A program made the position numbers and the translations under genes. A DNA stretch of 64,000 nucleotides from Antarcticirhabdus aurantiaca (GTDB lineage Bacteria; Pseudomonadota; Alphaproteobacteria; Rhizobiales; Rhizobiaceae): contig NZ_VTOM01000025.1 in the NCBI RefSeq assembly GCF_009765365.1, forward strand, positions 1 to 64,000. Direction: 5' to 3'. The notes under the pieces were generated by a model. That model made no database searches, was not told where the DNA came from, and saw only the letters and a program-made list of their open reading frames with translations. Position 1 is the stretch's first letter. Each line of letters begins with the position of its first letter. Below are positions 7,496-17,778 of this stretch, in pieces.

Positions 7496-8941
7496 ATGCG
7501 ACTTTCCGAACTTTGCCAGGGACTTGCAGTGCGCGCGGACGGCGGCGACGCGGAGGTGGCGGATCTCGCCACCGACAGCCGCAAGGTCGGTCCCGGCACG
7601 CTCTTCGCCGCGCTGTCCGGCACCAAGGCCGACGGCGCCCGCTTCGCCGCCGACGCTATCTCGCGGGGCGCCTCCGCCATCCTCGCGGGGGAGGACGCCG
7701 AGCTGGACGTCGCCGTCCCGGTCCTGCGGTCGGCCGATCCGCGCCGCGCCATCGCGCAGATCGCGGCCCGCTTCTTCGGCCCCCAGCCGGAAACGATCGT
7801 CGCGGTCACCGGCACCAGCGGCAAGACGTCGATCGCCGCCTTCACGCGCCAGATCTGGGCGGGCAACGGCCTGGAATCCGCCTCCATCGGCACCACCGGC
7901 GTCGCGTCGTCGAAGCGCAACGATTACGGCACGCTGACCACGCCCGACCCGGTGGACCTCGCCCGGCTCCTGTCCGAGCTGAAGGCGGAAGGGGTGACGC
8001 ACGCCGCCATGGAGGCGTCGAGCCACGGCCTCGTGCAGCGCCGGCTCGACGGGGTCAGCCTCGCGGCGGCCGCCTTCATCAATCTCGGCCGCGACCACAT
8101 GGACTACCACGTCGACGTCGAGGACTACTTCGCCGCCAAGATGCGCCTCTTCGACACGCTGCTTCCCAAGGGCGCGCCGGCCGTGATCTTCGGCGACGAC
8201 GCCTGGTCGGCCCGCGCGGTCGAGGTGGCGACCCGTGCCGGCGCCCTTGTTCATACCGTCGGGCGAACGGGCTCGCTCCTGCGCCTCAAGCGGCTCGAGC
8301 ACGAGCGCCATCGCCAGATCGCCGAGATCGAGGCCGAGGGGCATATCTACCGCATCGTCCTGCCGCTCGCGGGCGAATTCCAGATGTCGAACGCCCTCGT
8401 CGCGGCGGGGCTCGCCATCGCGACCGGCACGCCGGTGGAGGCCGCGCTCGTCGCGACCGAGCATTTGAAGGGCGCTTCCGGCCGCCTGGAGCTCGCCGGC
8501 ACGACGCGCGCCGGCGCGCCCGTCTTCGTCGACTACGCCCACAAGCCCGAGGCGCTGGAGAACGTCCTCGCCTCCGTGCGCCCCTTCACCACCGGCCGCG
8601 TCGTCGTCGTCTTCGGCTGCGGCGGCGACCGCGACCGCTTGAAGCGCCCGATCATGGGCGAGATCGCCACCCGCCTCGCTGACGTCGTGATCGTCACCGA
8701 CGATAATCCCCGCTCGGAGGAGCCCGCCTCGATCCGCGCTGCGATCCTGGACGCCGCACCGGGCGCACGCGAGATCGGCGACCGCCGCGAGGCGATCCGC
8801 GCCGCCGTGAGCTTGGGCGAAGCTGGAGACACGATCGTTGTCGCTGGAAAAGGTCACGAAATCGGCCAAACCATCGGTACTGAGACGCTGCACTTCAGCG
8901 ATCACGAGGAGGTGCGCGAGGCGATCGCGCGCGAGGCTTGA
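7496..8941 (+). CDS. murE: UDP-MurNAc-tripeptide synthetase (meso-DAP adding) MurE
   Basis: A 481-residue cytoplasmic Mur ligase that adds meso-diaminopimelate to UDP-MurNAc-L-Ala-D-Glu. Seen: the N-terminal uridine-binding region ([18 protein letters not shown]), ATP loop TGTSGKTS, the middle-domain HxMDYH segment ([14 protein letters not shown]), and the C-terminal DDNPR motif that selects meso-DAP over lysine. I chose ATG 7496 because it gives the usual MRLSEL start; an in-frame ATG at 7439 lies before the intrinsic terminator hairpin and would place that hairpin inside the coding region. The stop overlaps murF by one base (TGATG). Confidence 0.95.
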   Translation: MRLSELCQGLAVRADGGDAEVADLATDSRKVGPGTLFAALSGTKADGARFAADAISRGASAILAGEDAELDVAVPVLRSADPRRAIAQIAARFFGPQPETIVAVTGTSGKTSIAAFTRQIWAGNGLESASIGTTGVASSKRNDYGTLTTPDPVDLARLLSELKAEGVTHAAMEASSHGLVQRRLDGVSLAAAAFINLGRDHMDYHVDVEDYFAAKMRLFDTLLPKGAPAVIFGDDAWSARAVEVATRAGALVHTVGRTGSLLRLKRLEHERHRQIAEIEAEGHIYRIVLPLAGEFQMSNALVAAGLAIATGTPVEAALVATEHLKGASGRLELAGTTRAGAPVFVDYAHKPEALENVLASVRPFTTGRVVVVFGCGGDRDRLKRPIMGEIATRLADVVIVTDDNPRSEEPASIRAAILDAAPGAREIGDRREAIRAAVSLGEAGDTIVVAGKGHEIGQTIGTETLHFSDHEEVREAIAREA

Positions 8942-10410
8942 TGACCAACCAAGAAGCTTTGTGGGATACGGCCGCCCTGGTCGCCGCCACCGGCGGGCGG
9001 CCGGTCGGCGCTCTGCCCGCCTCCGTCTCCGGCCTGTCCATCGACTCCCGCTCGATCACGCCGGGCGATGCTTTCCTCGCCATCAAGGGCGAGCGCTTCG
9101 ACGGCCATAACTTCCTGACCGCCGCGACCAAGGCGGGGGCGGCGCTCCACATCGTGTCCGAGAAGAAGCTGCCGGCGCTCGGCCGCATGACGACGCCGCT
9201 GATCGTCGTCGACGACGTGCTGGCGAGCCTCGGCCGCATCGCCGAGGCCGCGCGCGCCCGCTCGCAGGCGCGCATCGTCGCGGTCACCGGCAGCGTCGGC
9301 AAGACCACGACGAAGGAGGCGCTGCGCCATGCGCTGGCGCCCAGCGGCCTCGTCCACGCCTCCGCCGCCTCGTTCAACAATCACTGGGGCGTGCCGCTGA
9401 GCCTCGCCCGCATGCCGGCCGAGGCGCGCTTCGGCGTCTTCGAGATCGGCATGAACCATCCCGGCGAGATCCGGCCGCTGGTCAAGCTGGTGAAGCCCGA
9501 CGCGGCGATGATCACGCTGATCGCCCCGGCTCATCTCGGATTCTTCCGCGATCTCGACGAGATCGCCGCCGCCAAGGCCGAGATCTTCGAGGGGCTGGTG
9601 CCGGGCGGCACCGCGATCCTCAACGCCGACGATCCGCAACTGCCGAACCTCGTGCGCATGGCGCGCGAGGCGGGCGTCTCGCACATCGCGACCTTCGGCG
9701 AGGCCGAAGGAGCGGATGCCCGGCTGGTGCGCTACCAGACCTCGCCCGACGGACCTCTGGTCGAGGTCGCGATCGACGGGCGCATCGTCGTCTTCGGCCT
9801 GTCCTCGCCGGGTCGCCACCTTGTCCAGAACATCCTCGCCGTGCTGCTCGTCGCCCAGATCCTCGGCGCCGATCTCGGCGCCGCCGTCGAAGCGCTCGCC
9901 ACCTGGCGCGCCGGCAAGGGCCGCGGCGAGCGCACGACGCTGCGCGCGCCCAAGGGCGGGCGCATGCTGCTCATCGACGAGAGCTACAACGCCAATCCCG
10001 CCTCCATGCGCGCGGCGCTCGAAGGACTGGGCGCGGTGCCGATGGGTAAGTCGACCGCGCGGCGCATCGCGGTTCTCGGCGACATGCTGGAACTCGGCGA
10101 TCATTCGCCCGCGCTCCACGCGGCTCTCGCCGAGCCGATCGCGGCGGCGCGGGTCGACCGGCTGATCCTGGTCGGTCCGGAAATGAAGGCGCTCGACGAC
10201 GTGGTGGCCGGCGGTCCCGCGCATTGCACGTGGTTCGAGACGGTGGACGAGGCGCAAGCCGTGCTCGTCAGTGAGATGAAGGCAGGCGACGCGGTCATGG
10301 TGAAAGCATCCAAGAGCATCGGCTTCGCGGGGCTCGTCGAGCACCTCGTCGAAGCCTTTGCGAACGAGACGGCGCGTCCCGGCGGTTCCTCCGCCGAGGG
10401 TGGACGCTGA
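8941..10410 (+). CDS. murF: UDP-MurNAc-tripeptide--D-Ala-D-Ala ligase MurF
   Basis: A 489-residue ligase that adds the D-Ala-D-Ala dipeptide and completes the pentapeptide precursor. Markers: [16 protein letters not shown]-like N-domain (residues about 29-45), the ATP loop [34 protein letters not shown], and [14 protein letters not shown] in the C-terminal half. The ATG at 8941 overlaps the murE stop; a TTG just upstream would add one residue. The stop overlaps the mraY start by one base. Its dipeptide substrate is made by ddl, encoded about 10 kb downstream in the second block. Confidence 0.96.
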   Translation: MTNQEALWDTAALVAATGGRPVGALPASVSGLSIDSRSITPGDAFLAIKGERFDGHNFLTAATKAGAALHIVSEKKLPALGRMTTPLIVVDDVLASLGRIAEAARARSQARIVAVTGSVGKTTTKEALRHALAPSGLVHASAASFNNHWGVPLSLARMPAEARFGVFEIGMNHPGEIRPLVKLVKPDAAMITLIAPAHLGFFRDLDEIAAAKAEIFEGLVPGGTAILNADDPQLPNLVRMAREAGVSHIATFGEAEGADARLVRYQTSPDGPLVEVAIDGRIVVFGLSSPGRHLVQNILAVLLVAQILGADLGAAVEALATWRAGKGRGERTTLRAPKGGRMLLIDESYNANPASMRAALEGLGAVPMGKSTARRIAVLGDMLELGDHSPALHAALAEPIAAARVDRLILVGPEMKALDDVVAGGPAHCTWFETVDEAQAVLVSEMKAGDAVMVKASKSIGFAGLVEHLVEAFANETARPGGSSAEGGR

Positions 10411-11492
10411 TGCTCAGCTACCTCGCCCAGTTCGGCGATCACCTCCCGATTCTGAACGTCTTCCGCTACATCACCTTCCGCACCGGCGCCTCGATGATCA
10501 CGGGCTTCATCGTGGTGTTCCTGTTCGGGCCGCTGATCATCTCGAACCTGCGCGTGCGCCAGGGCAAGGGGCAGCCGATCCGCGCCGACGGCCCGCAGAC
10601 GCACTTCAAGAAGGCCGGAACGCCCACCATGGGCGGCCTGATGATCATCACCGGCTTCCTGGTCGCCACCCTGCTCTGGGCGGACCTCACCAACATCTAC
10701 GTCTGGACGGTGATGATGGTGACCGTCGGCTTCGGCGCGATCGGGTTCTACGACGACTACCTGAAGGTCACGAAGCAGAGCCATCTCGGCTTCTCGGGCA
10801 AGGCGCGGCTCGCCATCGAATTCGTCATCGCGGCGCTCGCCTGCGGCCTCATCGTCTACGCGCAGGAAGGCTCCTTCGCGACCTCGCTCGCCTTCCCCTT
10901 CGTGAAGTCGTTCCTTCTCGATCTCGGCTGGTTCTACATCGCCGTCGGCGCCTTCGTGATCGTCGGCGCGGGCAACGCGGTGAACCTGACCGACGGCCTC
11001 GACGGGCTCGCGATCGTGCCGATCATGATCGCCGCCGCCGCCTTCGGCCTCATCGCCTACCTCGCGGGCAACGTGAACTTCTCGAACTATCTCCAGATCC
11101 ACTACGTGCTCGGCACCGGCGAGCTCGCCCCGCTCTGCGGCGCCGTCATCGGCGCCGGCCTCGGCTTCCTCTGGTTCAACGCGCCGCCGGCCGCGATCTT
11201 CATGGGCGACACCGGATCGCTCGCGCTCGGCGGCATGACCGGGGCGATCGCCGTCGCCACCAAGCACGAGATCGTCCTCGCCATCATCGGCGGCCTCTTC
11301 GTGATCGAGGCGCTGTCGGTGATCATCCAGGTCGTGTCGTTCAAGCTGACGGGCAAGCGGGTCTTCCTGATGGCGCCCATCCACCACCATTTCGAGAAGC
11401 TCGGCTGGACCGAGAGCCAGGTCGTCGTGCGCTTCTGGATCATCGCCTTCATGTTGGCCTTCGTCGGCCTGTCCACCCTGAAGCTGAGGTGA
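10410..11492 (+). CDS. mraY: Phospho-MurNAc-pentapeptide transferase MraY
   Basis: A 360-residue polytopic membrane enzyme that makes lipid I by transferring phospho-MurNAc-pentapeptide to undecaprenyl phosphate. About ten membrane segments are apparent. Conserved cytoplasmic motifs: [10 protein letters not shown], the first Asp pair [21 protein letters not shown] with its catalytic Asp residues, and [13 protein letters not shown] close to the C-terminus. The start overlaps the murF stop (TGATG), and murD begins 4 bases after the stop, so tight coupling is expected. Confidence 0.97.
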   Translation: MLSYLAQFGDHLPILNVFRYITFRTGASMITGFIVVFLFGPLIISNLRVRQGKGQPIRADGPQTHFKKAGTPTMGGLMIITGFLVATLLWADLTNIYVWTVMMVTVGFGAIGFYDDYLKVTKQSHLGFSGKARLAIEFVIAALACGLIVYAQEGSFATSLAFPFVKSFLLDLGWFYIAVGAFVIVGAGNAVNLTDGLDGLAIVPIMIAAAAFGLIAYLAGNVNFSNYLQIHYVLGTGELAPLCGAVIGAGLGFLWFNAPPAAIFMGDTGSLALGGMTGAIAVATKHEIVLAIIGGLFVIEALSVIIQVVSFKLTGKRVFLMAPIHHHFEKLGWTESQVVVRFWIIAFMLAFVGLSTLKLR

Positions 11493-11496
11493 CGCC

Positions 11497-12891
11497 TTGA
11501 TTCCCGCCACCGTCTTTGCCGGCCGCACGCTCGCGCTGTTCGGGCTCGGCGGCTCTGGACTGGCCACCGCCAAGGCCCTCCAGGAGGGCGGGGCGTCGGT
11601 TCTCGCCTTCGACGACAATCCCGACAGCGTCGCCAGGGCGGACAGCGAAGGGGTGACGACCGGCTCGCTGCGCGAGGCCGACTGGAGCGGCTTCGACGCG
11701 CTGGTGCTCTCACCCGGCGTGCCGCTCACGCATCCCAAGCCGCATTGGACGGTGGACCTCGCCCACGCCGCGGGCATCCCGGTGATCGGCGACGTCGAGC
11801 TGTTCAGCCGCGAGCGCGAGCGCCACGCGCCGCTCGCACCCTTCATCGCCATCACCGGCACGAACGGCAAGTCGACCACCACGGCGCTGATCGCCCACTG
11901 CCTGACGTCCGCGGGTCGCGACACGCAGCTCGGCGGCAACATCGGTGTCGCGGTGATGACGCTCGATCCGCCCGCCGAGCACCGCCACTACGTCGTCGAG
12001 TGCTCCTCCTACCAGATCGACCTCGCCCCGACGCTCCGGCCGACGGTCGGCATCCTCCTCAACCTGTCGCCCGACCATCTCGACCGGCACGGCACGATGG
12101 AGGATTACGCCGCGATCAAGGCCCGGCTCGTGCGCGGCAGCCGGACGGCCATCGTCGGCGTCGACGACGACCATTCCCGCGCGATCGCCGACTGGCTGAC
12201 CGTCGACAACCACCGCATCCTGCGCATCTCGCAGAACGAGCCGGTCTCCGACGGCGTGTTTCTCGACGGCCGCATGCTGATCCGGCGCCAGCCGGGCTGC
12301 GCCGACCGCCTGTTCAGCCTGGAAGGGATCGGCTCGCTGCGCGGTCGCCACAACGGGCAGAACGCGGCCGCCGCGGTGGCTGCGCTCGAAAGCGTTGGTT
12401 TAAGCGACGCCGAAATCCAGAACGGGCTCAACACCTTTCCGGGACTGGCTCACCGGATGGAGCAGGTCGCGACCGCAGGCCGGGTCCTGTTCGTCAACGA
12501 CTCCAAGGCGACAAATGCCGAAGCCGCGGCGCCGGCTCTGGCAAGCTTCGAGCGCATCCACTGGATCGCCGGAGGGCTTCCAAAGGAGGGCGGCATCGCC
12601 TCGCTCGAGCCCTTCTTCGGACGCATCGCCAAGGCATACCTGATCGGCGAGGCGGCACCAGCCTTCGCCGCGACTCTTGGTGAACGAATTCCTTACGAGA
12701 TTTCGGGTAGTCTCGACGTCGCGGTGAGCCACGCGGCTCGCGACGCCGGCGCGACGGGCGAGGACGAGGTCGTCCTCCTGTCGCCGGCCTGCGCGAGCTT
12801 CGACCAGTTCCGCAATTTCGAGAAGCGCGGCGAGGCGTTCCGGGATGCCGTCCGGAGCCTCGACGGGGCGATGCCCATCGGCAAGGAGTAA
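11497..12891 (+). CDS. murD: UDP-MurNAc-L-Ala--D-glutamate ligase MurD
   Basis: A 464-residue Mur ligase that adds D-glutamate to UDP-MurNAc-L-Ala. N-terminal [17 protein letters not shown] binds the nucleotide, the ATP loop is [14 protein letters not shown], followed by [12 protein letters not shown] and late [11 protein letters not shown] and [10 protein letters not shown]. The start appears to be TTG at 11497, which gives the typical MIPxTxFAG beginning 4 bases after mraY; no ATG fits this conserved start. ftsW follows after 6 bases. Confidence 0.95.
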   Translation: MIPATVFAGRTLALFGLGGSGLATAKALQEGGASVLAFDDNPDSVARADSEGVTTGSLREADWSGFDALVLSPGVPLTHPKPHWTVDLAHAAGIPVIGDVELFSRERERHAPLAPFIAITGTNGKSTTTALIAHCLTSAGRDTQLGGNIGVAVMTLDPPAEHRHYVVECSSYQIDLAPTLRPTVGILLNLSPDHLDRHGTMEDYAAIKARLVRGSRTAIVGVDDDHSRAIADWLTVDNHRILRISQNEPVSDGVFLDGRMLIRRQPGCADRLFSLEGIGSLRGRHNGQNAAAAVAALESVGLSDAEIQNGLNTFPGLAHRMEQVATAGRVLFVNDSKATNAEAAAPALASFERIHWIAGGLPKEGGIASLEPFFGRIAKAYLIGEAAPAFAATLGERIPYEISGSLDVAVSHAARDAGATGEDEVVLLSPACASFDQFRNFEKRGEAFRDAVRSLDGAMPIGKE

Positions 12892-12897
12892 GGGGAC

Positions 12898-14058
12898 ATG
12901 GCGGGCCGCACGAAACGTGGGATCGTTGCCGACTGGTGGTGGGGCGTCGACCGGTGGTTCCTGGCCGCCTTCCTGACGCTGCTCGTCGGCGGGCTGGTCC
13001 TGTCCTTCGCGGCCAGCCCGCCTGTCGCCGACCGCATCGGCGTCGAGCCCTTCCACTTCGTCAAGCGGCACGCGATGTTCCTCGTGCCCTCGATCCTCGT
13101 GATGTTCGGCGCCTCGCTGCTCAGCCCGCGCGGGGTGCGGCGCGTGGCGCTCGTGACGCTGGGCGCGGCCATCGTCCTGATGATGCTGACGCTGTTCATC
13201 GGCACCGAGATCAAGGGCTCGCGACGCTGGATCGACTTCGGCCCGATCGGCCTCCAGCCGTCGGAGTTCATGAAGCCGTCCTTCGTGGTGATCTGCGCCT
13301 GGCTCTTCGCCGAGAAGGCGCGCCGGCCGGAAATCCCCGGCAACCTCTTCGCGATCATCCTCCTCCTGATGGTGATGGGCCTTCTCGTCGCGCAGCCCGA
13401 TCTCGGCCAGACGATCCTGACCGTCGCGGCCTGGGGCGGCCTGTTCTTCATGTCCGGCATGCCCTGGATCTGGGTCGGCGGGCTCGCCGGCCTCGCGGTC
13501 AGCGGCTTCGTGGTCGCCTACACCGTGTTTCCGCACGTCGCGAGCCGCCTCGACCGCTTCCTTACGGGCGAGGGCGACAACTACCAGACCGAAACCGCCT
13601 ATCAGGCGATCATCCACGGCGGCTGGCTCGGGCAGGGACCGGGCGAGGGCACCGTCAAGCGCCTGCTTCCCGACAGCCACACCGACTTCGCCTTCTCGGT
13701 CATCGCCGAGGAATTCGGCGTCGTCACCTGCATGGCGCTGGCGGCGGTGTTCTGCTTCATCGTCACGCGCGGCCTGTCCGTGGCGCTCTCGCGGCGCGAC
13801 GTCTTCTCGCGCCTCGCGATCTCCGGCCTCGTCTTCCTGTTCGGCTTCCAGTCGATCATCAACATGGCGGTGAACCTTCAGCTGATGCCGGCCAAGGGCA
13901 TGACGCTGCCCTTCATCTCCTATGGCGGCTCCTCCATGCTCGCCGTCGCGCTCACCGCCGGCTTCGTCCTGGCGCTGACCCGCCGCGAGCCGCAGAACCG
14001 GTCGCAGACGGACCGGCTCCTGGCCCGAACCTACGCGCTCCAGGCGCAGTCCGCCTGA
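12898..14058 (+). CDS. ftsW: Septal peptidoglycan polymerase FtsW
   Basis: A 386-residue SEDS-family glycosyltransferase that polymerises lipid II at the septum and partners with FtsI. About ten membrane helices are visible. The SEDS features are present: [21 protein letters not shown], the large periplasmic loop with [18 protein letters not shown] and [20 protein letters not shown] (each shown in part), and the final helix with [12 protein letters not shown]. The AGGGG ribosome-binding site (12890-12894) overlaps the end of murD. About 67 non-coding bases separate it from murG. Confidence 0.96.
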   Translation: MAGRTKRGIVADWWWGVDRWFLAAFLTLLVGGLVLSFAASPPVADRIGVEPFHFVKRHAMFLVPSILVMFGASLLSPRGVRRVALVTLGAAIVLMMLTLFIGTEIKGSRRWIDFGPIGLQPSEFMKPSFVVICAWLFAEKARRPEIPGNLFAIILLLMVMGLLVAQPDLGQTILTVAAWGGLFFMSGMPWIWVGGLAGLAVSGFVVAYTVFPHVASRLDRFLTGEGDNYQTETAYQAIIHGGWLGQGPGEGTVKRLLPDSHTDFAFSVIAEEFGVVTCMALAAVFCFIVTRGLSVALSRRDVFSRLAISGLVFLFGFQSIINMAVNLQLMPAKGMTLPFISYGGSSMLAVALTAGFVLALTRREPQNRSQTDRLLARTYALQAQSA

Positions 14059-14125
14059 CGCGCATCCCCCAGCGCGGGGCCCGGCGGGCCGGGTCCCGCC
14101 GATCGAACCGAAGTCGAAAGGTCCC

Positions 14126-15247
14126 ATGACCGGACCCATCCTCCTTTCCGCCGGGGGCACCGGCGGACACTTGTTTCCGGCGGAAGCGCTGGCGCACGAG
14201 CTGATCGCGCGCGGGCACGACGTGCAGCTCGTCACCGACGAGCGCGCCGATCGCTTCGCGGGCCGCTTCCCCGGATCGGCCGTCCACATCGTCCGCTCGG
14301 CGACCTTCGGCTCGAAGAGCCCGCCGGCGCTGATGCGCTCGGGCTGGACGCTCTGGCGCGGCTTTCGTGAGGCAGGCACGCTGGTGCGCCGCCTCAAGCC
14401 CTCGGCCGTCATCGGCTTCGGCGGCTACCCGACCGTGCCGCCGCTGATGGCCGCGGCGCGCGCCAAGATCCCGACCGCCGTCCACGAGCAAAACGCGGTG
14501 ATGGGCCGGGCGAACAAGTTCCTCGCCGGCCGCGTCGACGTCGTCGCTTGCGGCATCCCGCTGGAAAAGGCCGACGCCGCCCTCGGCCGCAAGATCGTCG
14601 TGACCGGCAATCCCGTGCGCCCCGCCGTGATCGAGGCGGCGGCGATTCCTTACGCGCCGCCCGCGCCCGGCGAGCCTTTCCGCCTCGTGGTCTTCGGCGG
14701 AAGCCAGGGCGCGCAGTTCTTCTCCGACGCCGTGCCGACGGCGGTCGAGCGCCTCGGCGCCGACCTTCGCGCGCGCCTCGTCGTCACCCAGCAGGCCCGG
14801 TCCACCGACGAGGCGCGCGTGCGCGAAGCCTATGCCCGGCTCGGCGTCCAGGCCGAGGTCTCGCCCTTCTTCGGTGACATGGCCGCGCGCATCGGCAAGG
14901 CGCATCTCGTCCTCAGCCGGTCCGGCGCCTCGACCGTGTCCGAGATCGCGGTGATCGGCCGGCCGGCGATCTTCGTGCCCTATCCCTACGCCCTCGACCA
15001 CGACCAGGCCGCCAACGCCGCCAAGCTCGAAGCCTCCGGCGCCGTCCTGGTCACGCGCCAGCAGGAGCTTTCGCCCGACCGTCTGGCCGAGCTTCTCGCC
15101 GAACTCGGCGCCGATCCGGCGCGCCTCTCGCGCATGGCCGGCGCCGCCAGGGGGGCTGGCATCCCCGATGCCGCGCGGTTGCTCGCCGACCTCGTTGAGT
15201 CTATGTCGGCCGGCAAATCCAAGCCCGCGCATGAGGTTTCCCGATGA
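14126..15247 (+). CDS. murG: UDP-GlcNAc:lipid I N-acetylglucosaminyltransferase MurG
   Basis: A 373-residue GT28 glycosyltransferase, peripheral on the inner membrane, that converts lipid I to lipid II. N-terminal glycine loop [16 protein letters not shown], the second loop [24 protein letters not shown]-domain [10 protein letters not shown], and the UDP-GlcNAc site [10 protein letters not shown] followed by [14 protein letters not shown]. All match the family over full length. An AAAGG ribosome-binding site precedes the ATG. Its stop overlaps murC by four bases (ATGA). Confidence 0.97.
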   Translation: MTGPILLSAGGTGGHLFPAEALAHELIARGHDVQLVTDERADRFAGRFPGSAVHIVRSATFGSKSPPALMRSGWTLWRGFREAGTLVRRLKPSAVIGFGGYPTVPPLMAAARAKIPTAVHEQNAVMGRANKFLAGRVDVVACGIPLEKADAALGRKIVVTGNPVRPAVIEAAAIPYAPPAPGEPFRLVVFGGSQGAQFFSDAVPTAVERLGADLRARLVVTQQARSTDEARVREAYARLGVQAEVSPFFGDMAARIGKAHLVLSRSGASTVSEIAVIGRPAIFVPYPYALDHDQAANAAKLEASGAVLVTRQQELSPDRLAELLAELGADPARLSRMAGAARGAGIPDAARLLADLVESMSAGKSKPAHEVSR

Positions 15248-16668
15248 AGATGCCCCACACGATCGGCCCGGTGCACTTCATCGGCATCGGCGGCATCGGC
15301 ATGAGCGGCATCGCCGAGGTCCTCGTCAATCTCGGCTATACCGTCCAAGGATCGGACGCGTCCGAGAACGCCAACGTCCAGCGTTTGCGGGAGAAGGGCG
15401 TCACCGTCCACATCGGCCACGCCGCCGAGAATCTCGGCCGCGCCGAGGTGGTGGTCGTCTCCACCGCGATCAAGCGCTCGAACCCCGAGCTCGCGGCGGC
15501 GCGCGAGCGCCTGCTGCCGATCGTGCGGCGCGCCGAGATGCTGGCCGAGCTGATGCGCTTCCGCCAGGCCATCGCCATCGGCGGCACGCACGGGAAGACG
15601 ACCACGACCTCGCTCGTCGCGACGCTCCTCGACGCGGGCGGCAAGGACCCGACCGTCGTCAACGGCGGCATCATCAACGCCTACGGCACGAACGCCCGCA
15701 TGGGCGCGGGCGACTGGATGGTGGTGGAGGCCGACGAGTCCGACGGCACCTTCCTGAAGCTGCCGGCCGACGTCGCCATCGTCACCAACATCGATCCCGA
15801 GCACCTCGATCACTACGGCACCTTCGACAAGGTGAAGGCGGCCTTCCGCGCCTTCGTCGAGAACGTGCCGTTCTACGGCTTCGCCGTGATGTGCCTCGAC
15901 CACCCGGAGGTGCAGCAGCTCGTCGCGCAGATCGAGGACCGCCGCATCATCACCTATGGCGAGACCATCCAGGCAGACGCCCGCTTCACCGACGTGCGGG
16001 TCGACGGCCCGCGCTCCCACTTCAAGGTGACGATCCGCGACCGCGTGACGGGCGAGACGACCGAGATCGACGACCTCGTCCTGCCGATGCCGGGCCGCCA
16101 CAACGTGTCGAACGCGACAGCCGCCATCGCCGTCGCGCACCGCATCGGCATCGGGGCGGACGCGATCCGCAAGGGGCTCGCCGCGTTCGGGGGCGTGAAG
16201 CGGCGCTTCACCTTCACCGGCTCCTCCAACGGCGTCGACGTCTACGACGACTACGGCCACCATCCGGTCGAGATCCGCGCGGTGCTCGCGGCGGCTCGCT
16301 CCTCGGCCAAGGGCCGCGTCGTCGCCGTGGTGCAGCCGCACCGCTACACGCGCCTCCAGTCGCTGTTCCCCGAATTCGCGGCCTGCTTCAACGACGCCGA
16401 CACGGTGATCCTGGCGCCGGTCTATTCGGCGGGCGAGGAGCCGATCGAGTTCGTCAATTCCGAGATGCTGGTCGAGCGCCTGAAGCTCGGCGGCCATCGC
16501 GACGCCCGGCTCATCGACGGGCCGGCCGAGCTGGCGCCGCTGATCGCGCGCGTCGCGGAGCCGGGCGACATGGTGATCTGCCTGGGTGCCGGCTCGATCA
16601 CCCAGTGGGCCTACGCGCTGCCGCGCGAGCTCGACGATCTCCACGACCGTGCCGCGCGGAGCGCTTGA
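15244..16668 (+). CDS. murC: UDP-MurNAc--L-alanine ligase MurC
   Basis: A 474-residue ligase that adds the first amino acid to UDP-MurNAc. N-terminal Rossmann motif [20 protein letters not shown] loop [41 protein letters not shown], and C-terminal [16 protein letters not shown] plus QPHRYTRLQ are all diagnostic. The start overlaps the murG stop by four bases and murB starts immediately after its stop codon, so the three are coupled. Confidence 0.97.
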   Translation: MKMPHTIGPVHFIGIGGIGMSGIAEVLVNLGYTVQGSDASENANVQRLREKGVTVHIGHAAENLGRAEVVVVSTAIKRSNPELAAARERLLPIVRRAEMLAELMRFRQAIAIGGTHGKTTTTSLVATLLDAGGKDPTVVNGGIINAYGTNARMGAGDWMVVEADESDGTFLKLPADVAIVTNIDPEHLDHYGTFDKVKAAFRAFVENVPFYGFAVMCLDHPEVQQLVAQIEDRRIITYGETIQADARFTDVRVDGPRSHFKVTIRDRVTGETTEIDDLVLPMPGRHNVSNATAAIAVAHRIGIGADAIRKGLAAFGGVKRRFTFTGSSNGVDVYDDYGHHPVEIRAVLAAARSSAKGRVVAVVQPHRYTRLQSLFPEFAACFNDADTVILAPVYSAGEEPIEFVNSEMLVERLKLGGHRDARLIDGPAELAPLIARVAEPGDMVICLGAGSITQWAYALPRELDDLHDRAARSA

Positions 16669-17622
16669 ATGGACGGCGAAGCGCTTCTGAAGAGCCTCGG
16701 CTCGCGCCTCGACGGCGTGCGCGGCCGTCTGACGCCGCAGGCCGGGATGGACAAGGTGACCTGGTTCCGCGTCGGCGGGCCGGCCGAGATCCTGTTCCAG
16801 CCGGCCGACGAGGAGGACCTTTCCGTTTTCCTGCGGGCGCTTCCCGAAGAGGTGCCGGTGACGCTCGTCGGCATCGGCTCGAATCTTCTCGTGCGCGACG
16901 GCGGCATTCCCGGCGTCGTGGTCCGCTTGTCGGCGAAGGGCTTCGGTACGGCCGAACGCGTCGGCGAAACGACGATCCGCGCGGGCGCGGCCTGCCCGGA
17001 CAAGCGCCTCGCGGCCGTCGCGCTGGAGAGCGGCCTCGGCGGCTTCCACTTCTATCACGGCATTCCCGGCTCGATCGGCGGCGCGCTGCGCATGAATGCC
17101 GGCGCCAACCGCGTCGAGACGCGCGAGCGCGTCGTCGAGGTCCGCGCGATCGACCGCCGGGGCGAGCTGCACGTCCTGTCGAACGCCGACATGGGGTACG
17201 CCTACCGCCACTCCGCGGCGCCGGCCGATCTCGTCTTCACCTCGGCGCTGTTCGAGGGCGACATGACACCGCAGGACGAGATCCGCGCGAAGATGGACGA
17301 GGTCCAGCACCACCGCGAGACGGTGCAGCCGATCCGCGAGAAGACCGGCGGCTCGACCTTCAAGAACCCGCCGGGCAACTCCGCGTGGAAGACCATCGAC
17401 GCGGCGGGCCTTCGCGGCTTCTCGGTCGGCGGCGCCCAGATGTCGACCATGCATTGCAACTTCATGATCAACACCGGGGCTGCCACCGGCCACGATCTCG
17501 AAACCCTCGGCGAGACGGTCCGGCGTCGCGTCCACGAGCATTCGGGCGTCACGCTGGACTGGGAGATCAAGCGGTTCGGAGAGTTCCAGCCGGGGCAGGA
17601 AGTACAAACGTTCGGCGGTTAA
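16669..17622 (+). CDS. murB: UDP-N-acetylenolpyruvoylglucosamine reductase MurB
   Basis: A 317-residue FAD enzyme that reduces UDP-GlcNAc-enolpyruvate to UDP-MurNAc with NADPH. Seen: [11 protein letters not shown], the FAD-binding [32 protein letters not shown], the catalytic-serine segment [11 protein letters not shown], and the C-terminal [14 protein letters not shown]. The GGSTFKNP form and lack of an extra Tyr-containing loop fit the shorter type II enzymes. The ATG directly follows the murC stop codon. This is the last gene of the first dcw block; a PAS-GGDEF-EAL gene follows. Confidence 0.96.
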   Translation: MDGEALLKSLGSRLDGVRGRLTPQAGMDKVTWFRVGGPAEILFQPADEEDLSVFLRALPEEVPVTLVGIGSNLLVRDGGIPGVVVRLSAKGFGTAERVGETTIRAGAACPDKRLAAVALESGLGGFHFYHGIPGSIGGALRMNAGANRVETRERVVEVRAIDRRGELHVLSNADMGYAYRHSAAPADLVFTSALFEGDMTPQDEIRAKMDEVQHHRETVQPIREKTGGSTFKNPPGNSAWKTIDAAGLRGFSVGGAQMSTMHCNFMINTGAATGHDLETLGETVRRRVHEHSGVTLDWEIKRFGEFQPGQEVQTFGG

Positions 17623-17778
17623 TGTAAGTAACGCTTATGTTTGCCTCGCTCCGAAAGCAGGTACGCCTTAGTGACTGAGGTTGATCTTGGTCGCCCGAGG
17701 TAGTTTCGCGAGCAATCAAATTTAAGAACTTACGATGCAGTGTTCCGATCGTCGATCCCGTCGACCTCGGAGCACGAC

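Noticed and set aside
14986-17607. Long minus-strand open frame opposite murG-murC-murB
   Set aside because: The plus strand holds unmistakable mur genes; the antisense frame is a high-GC shadow.
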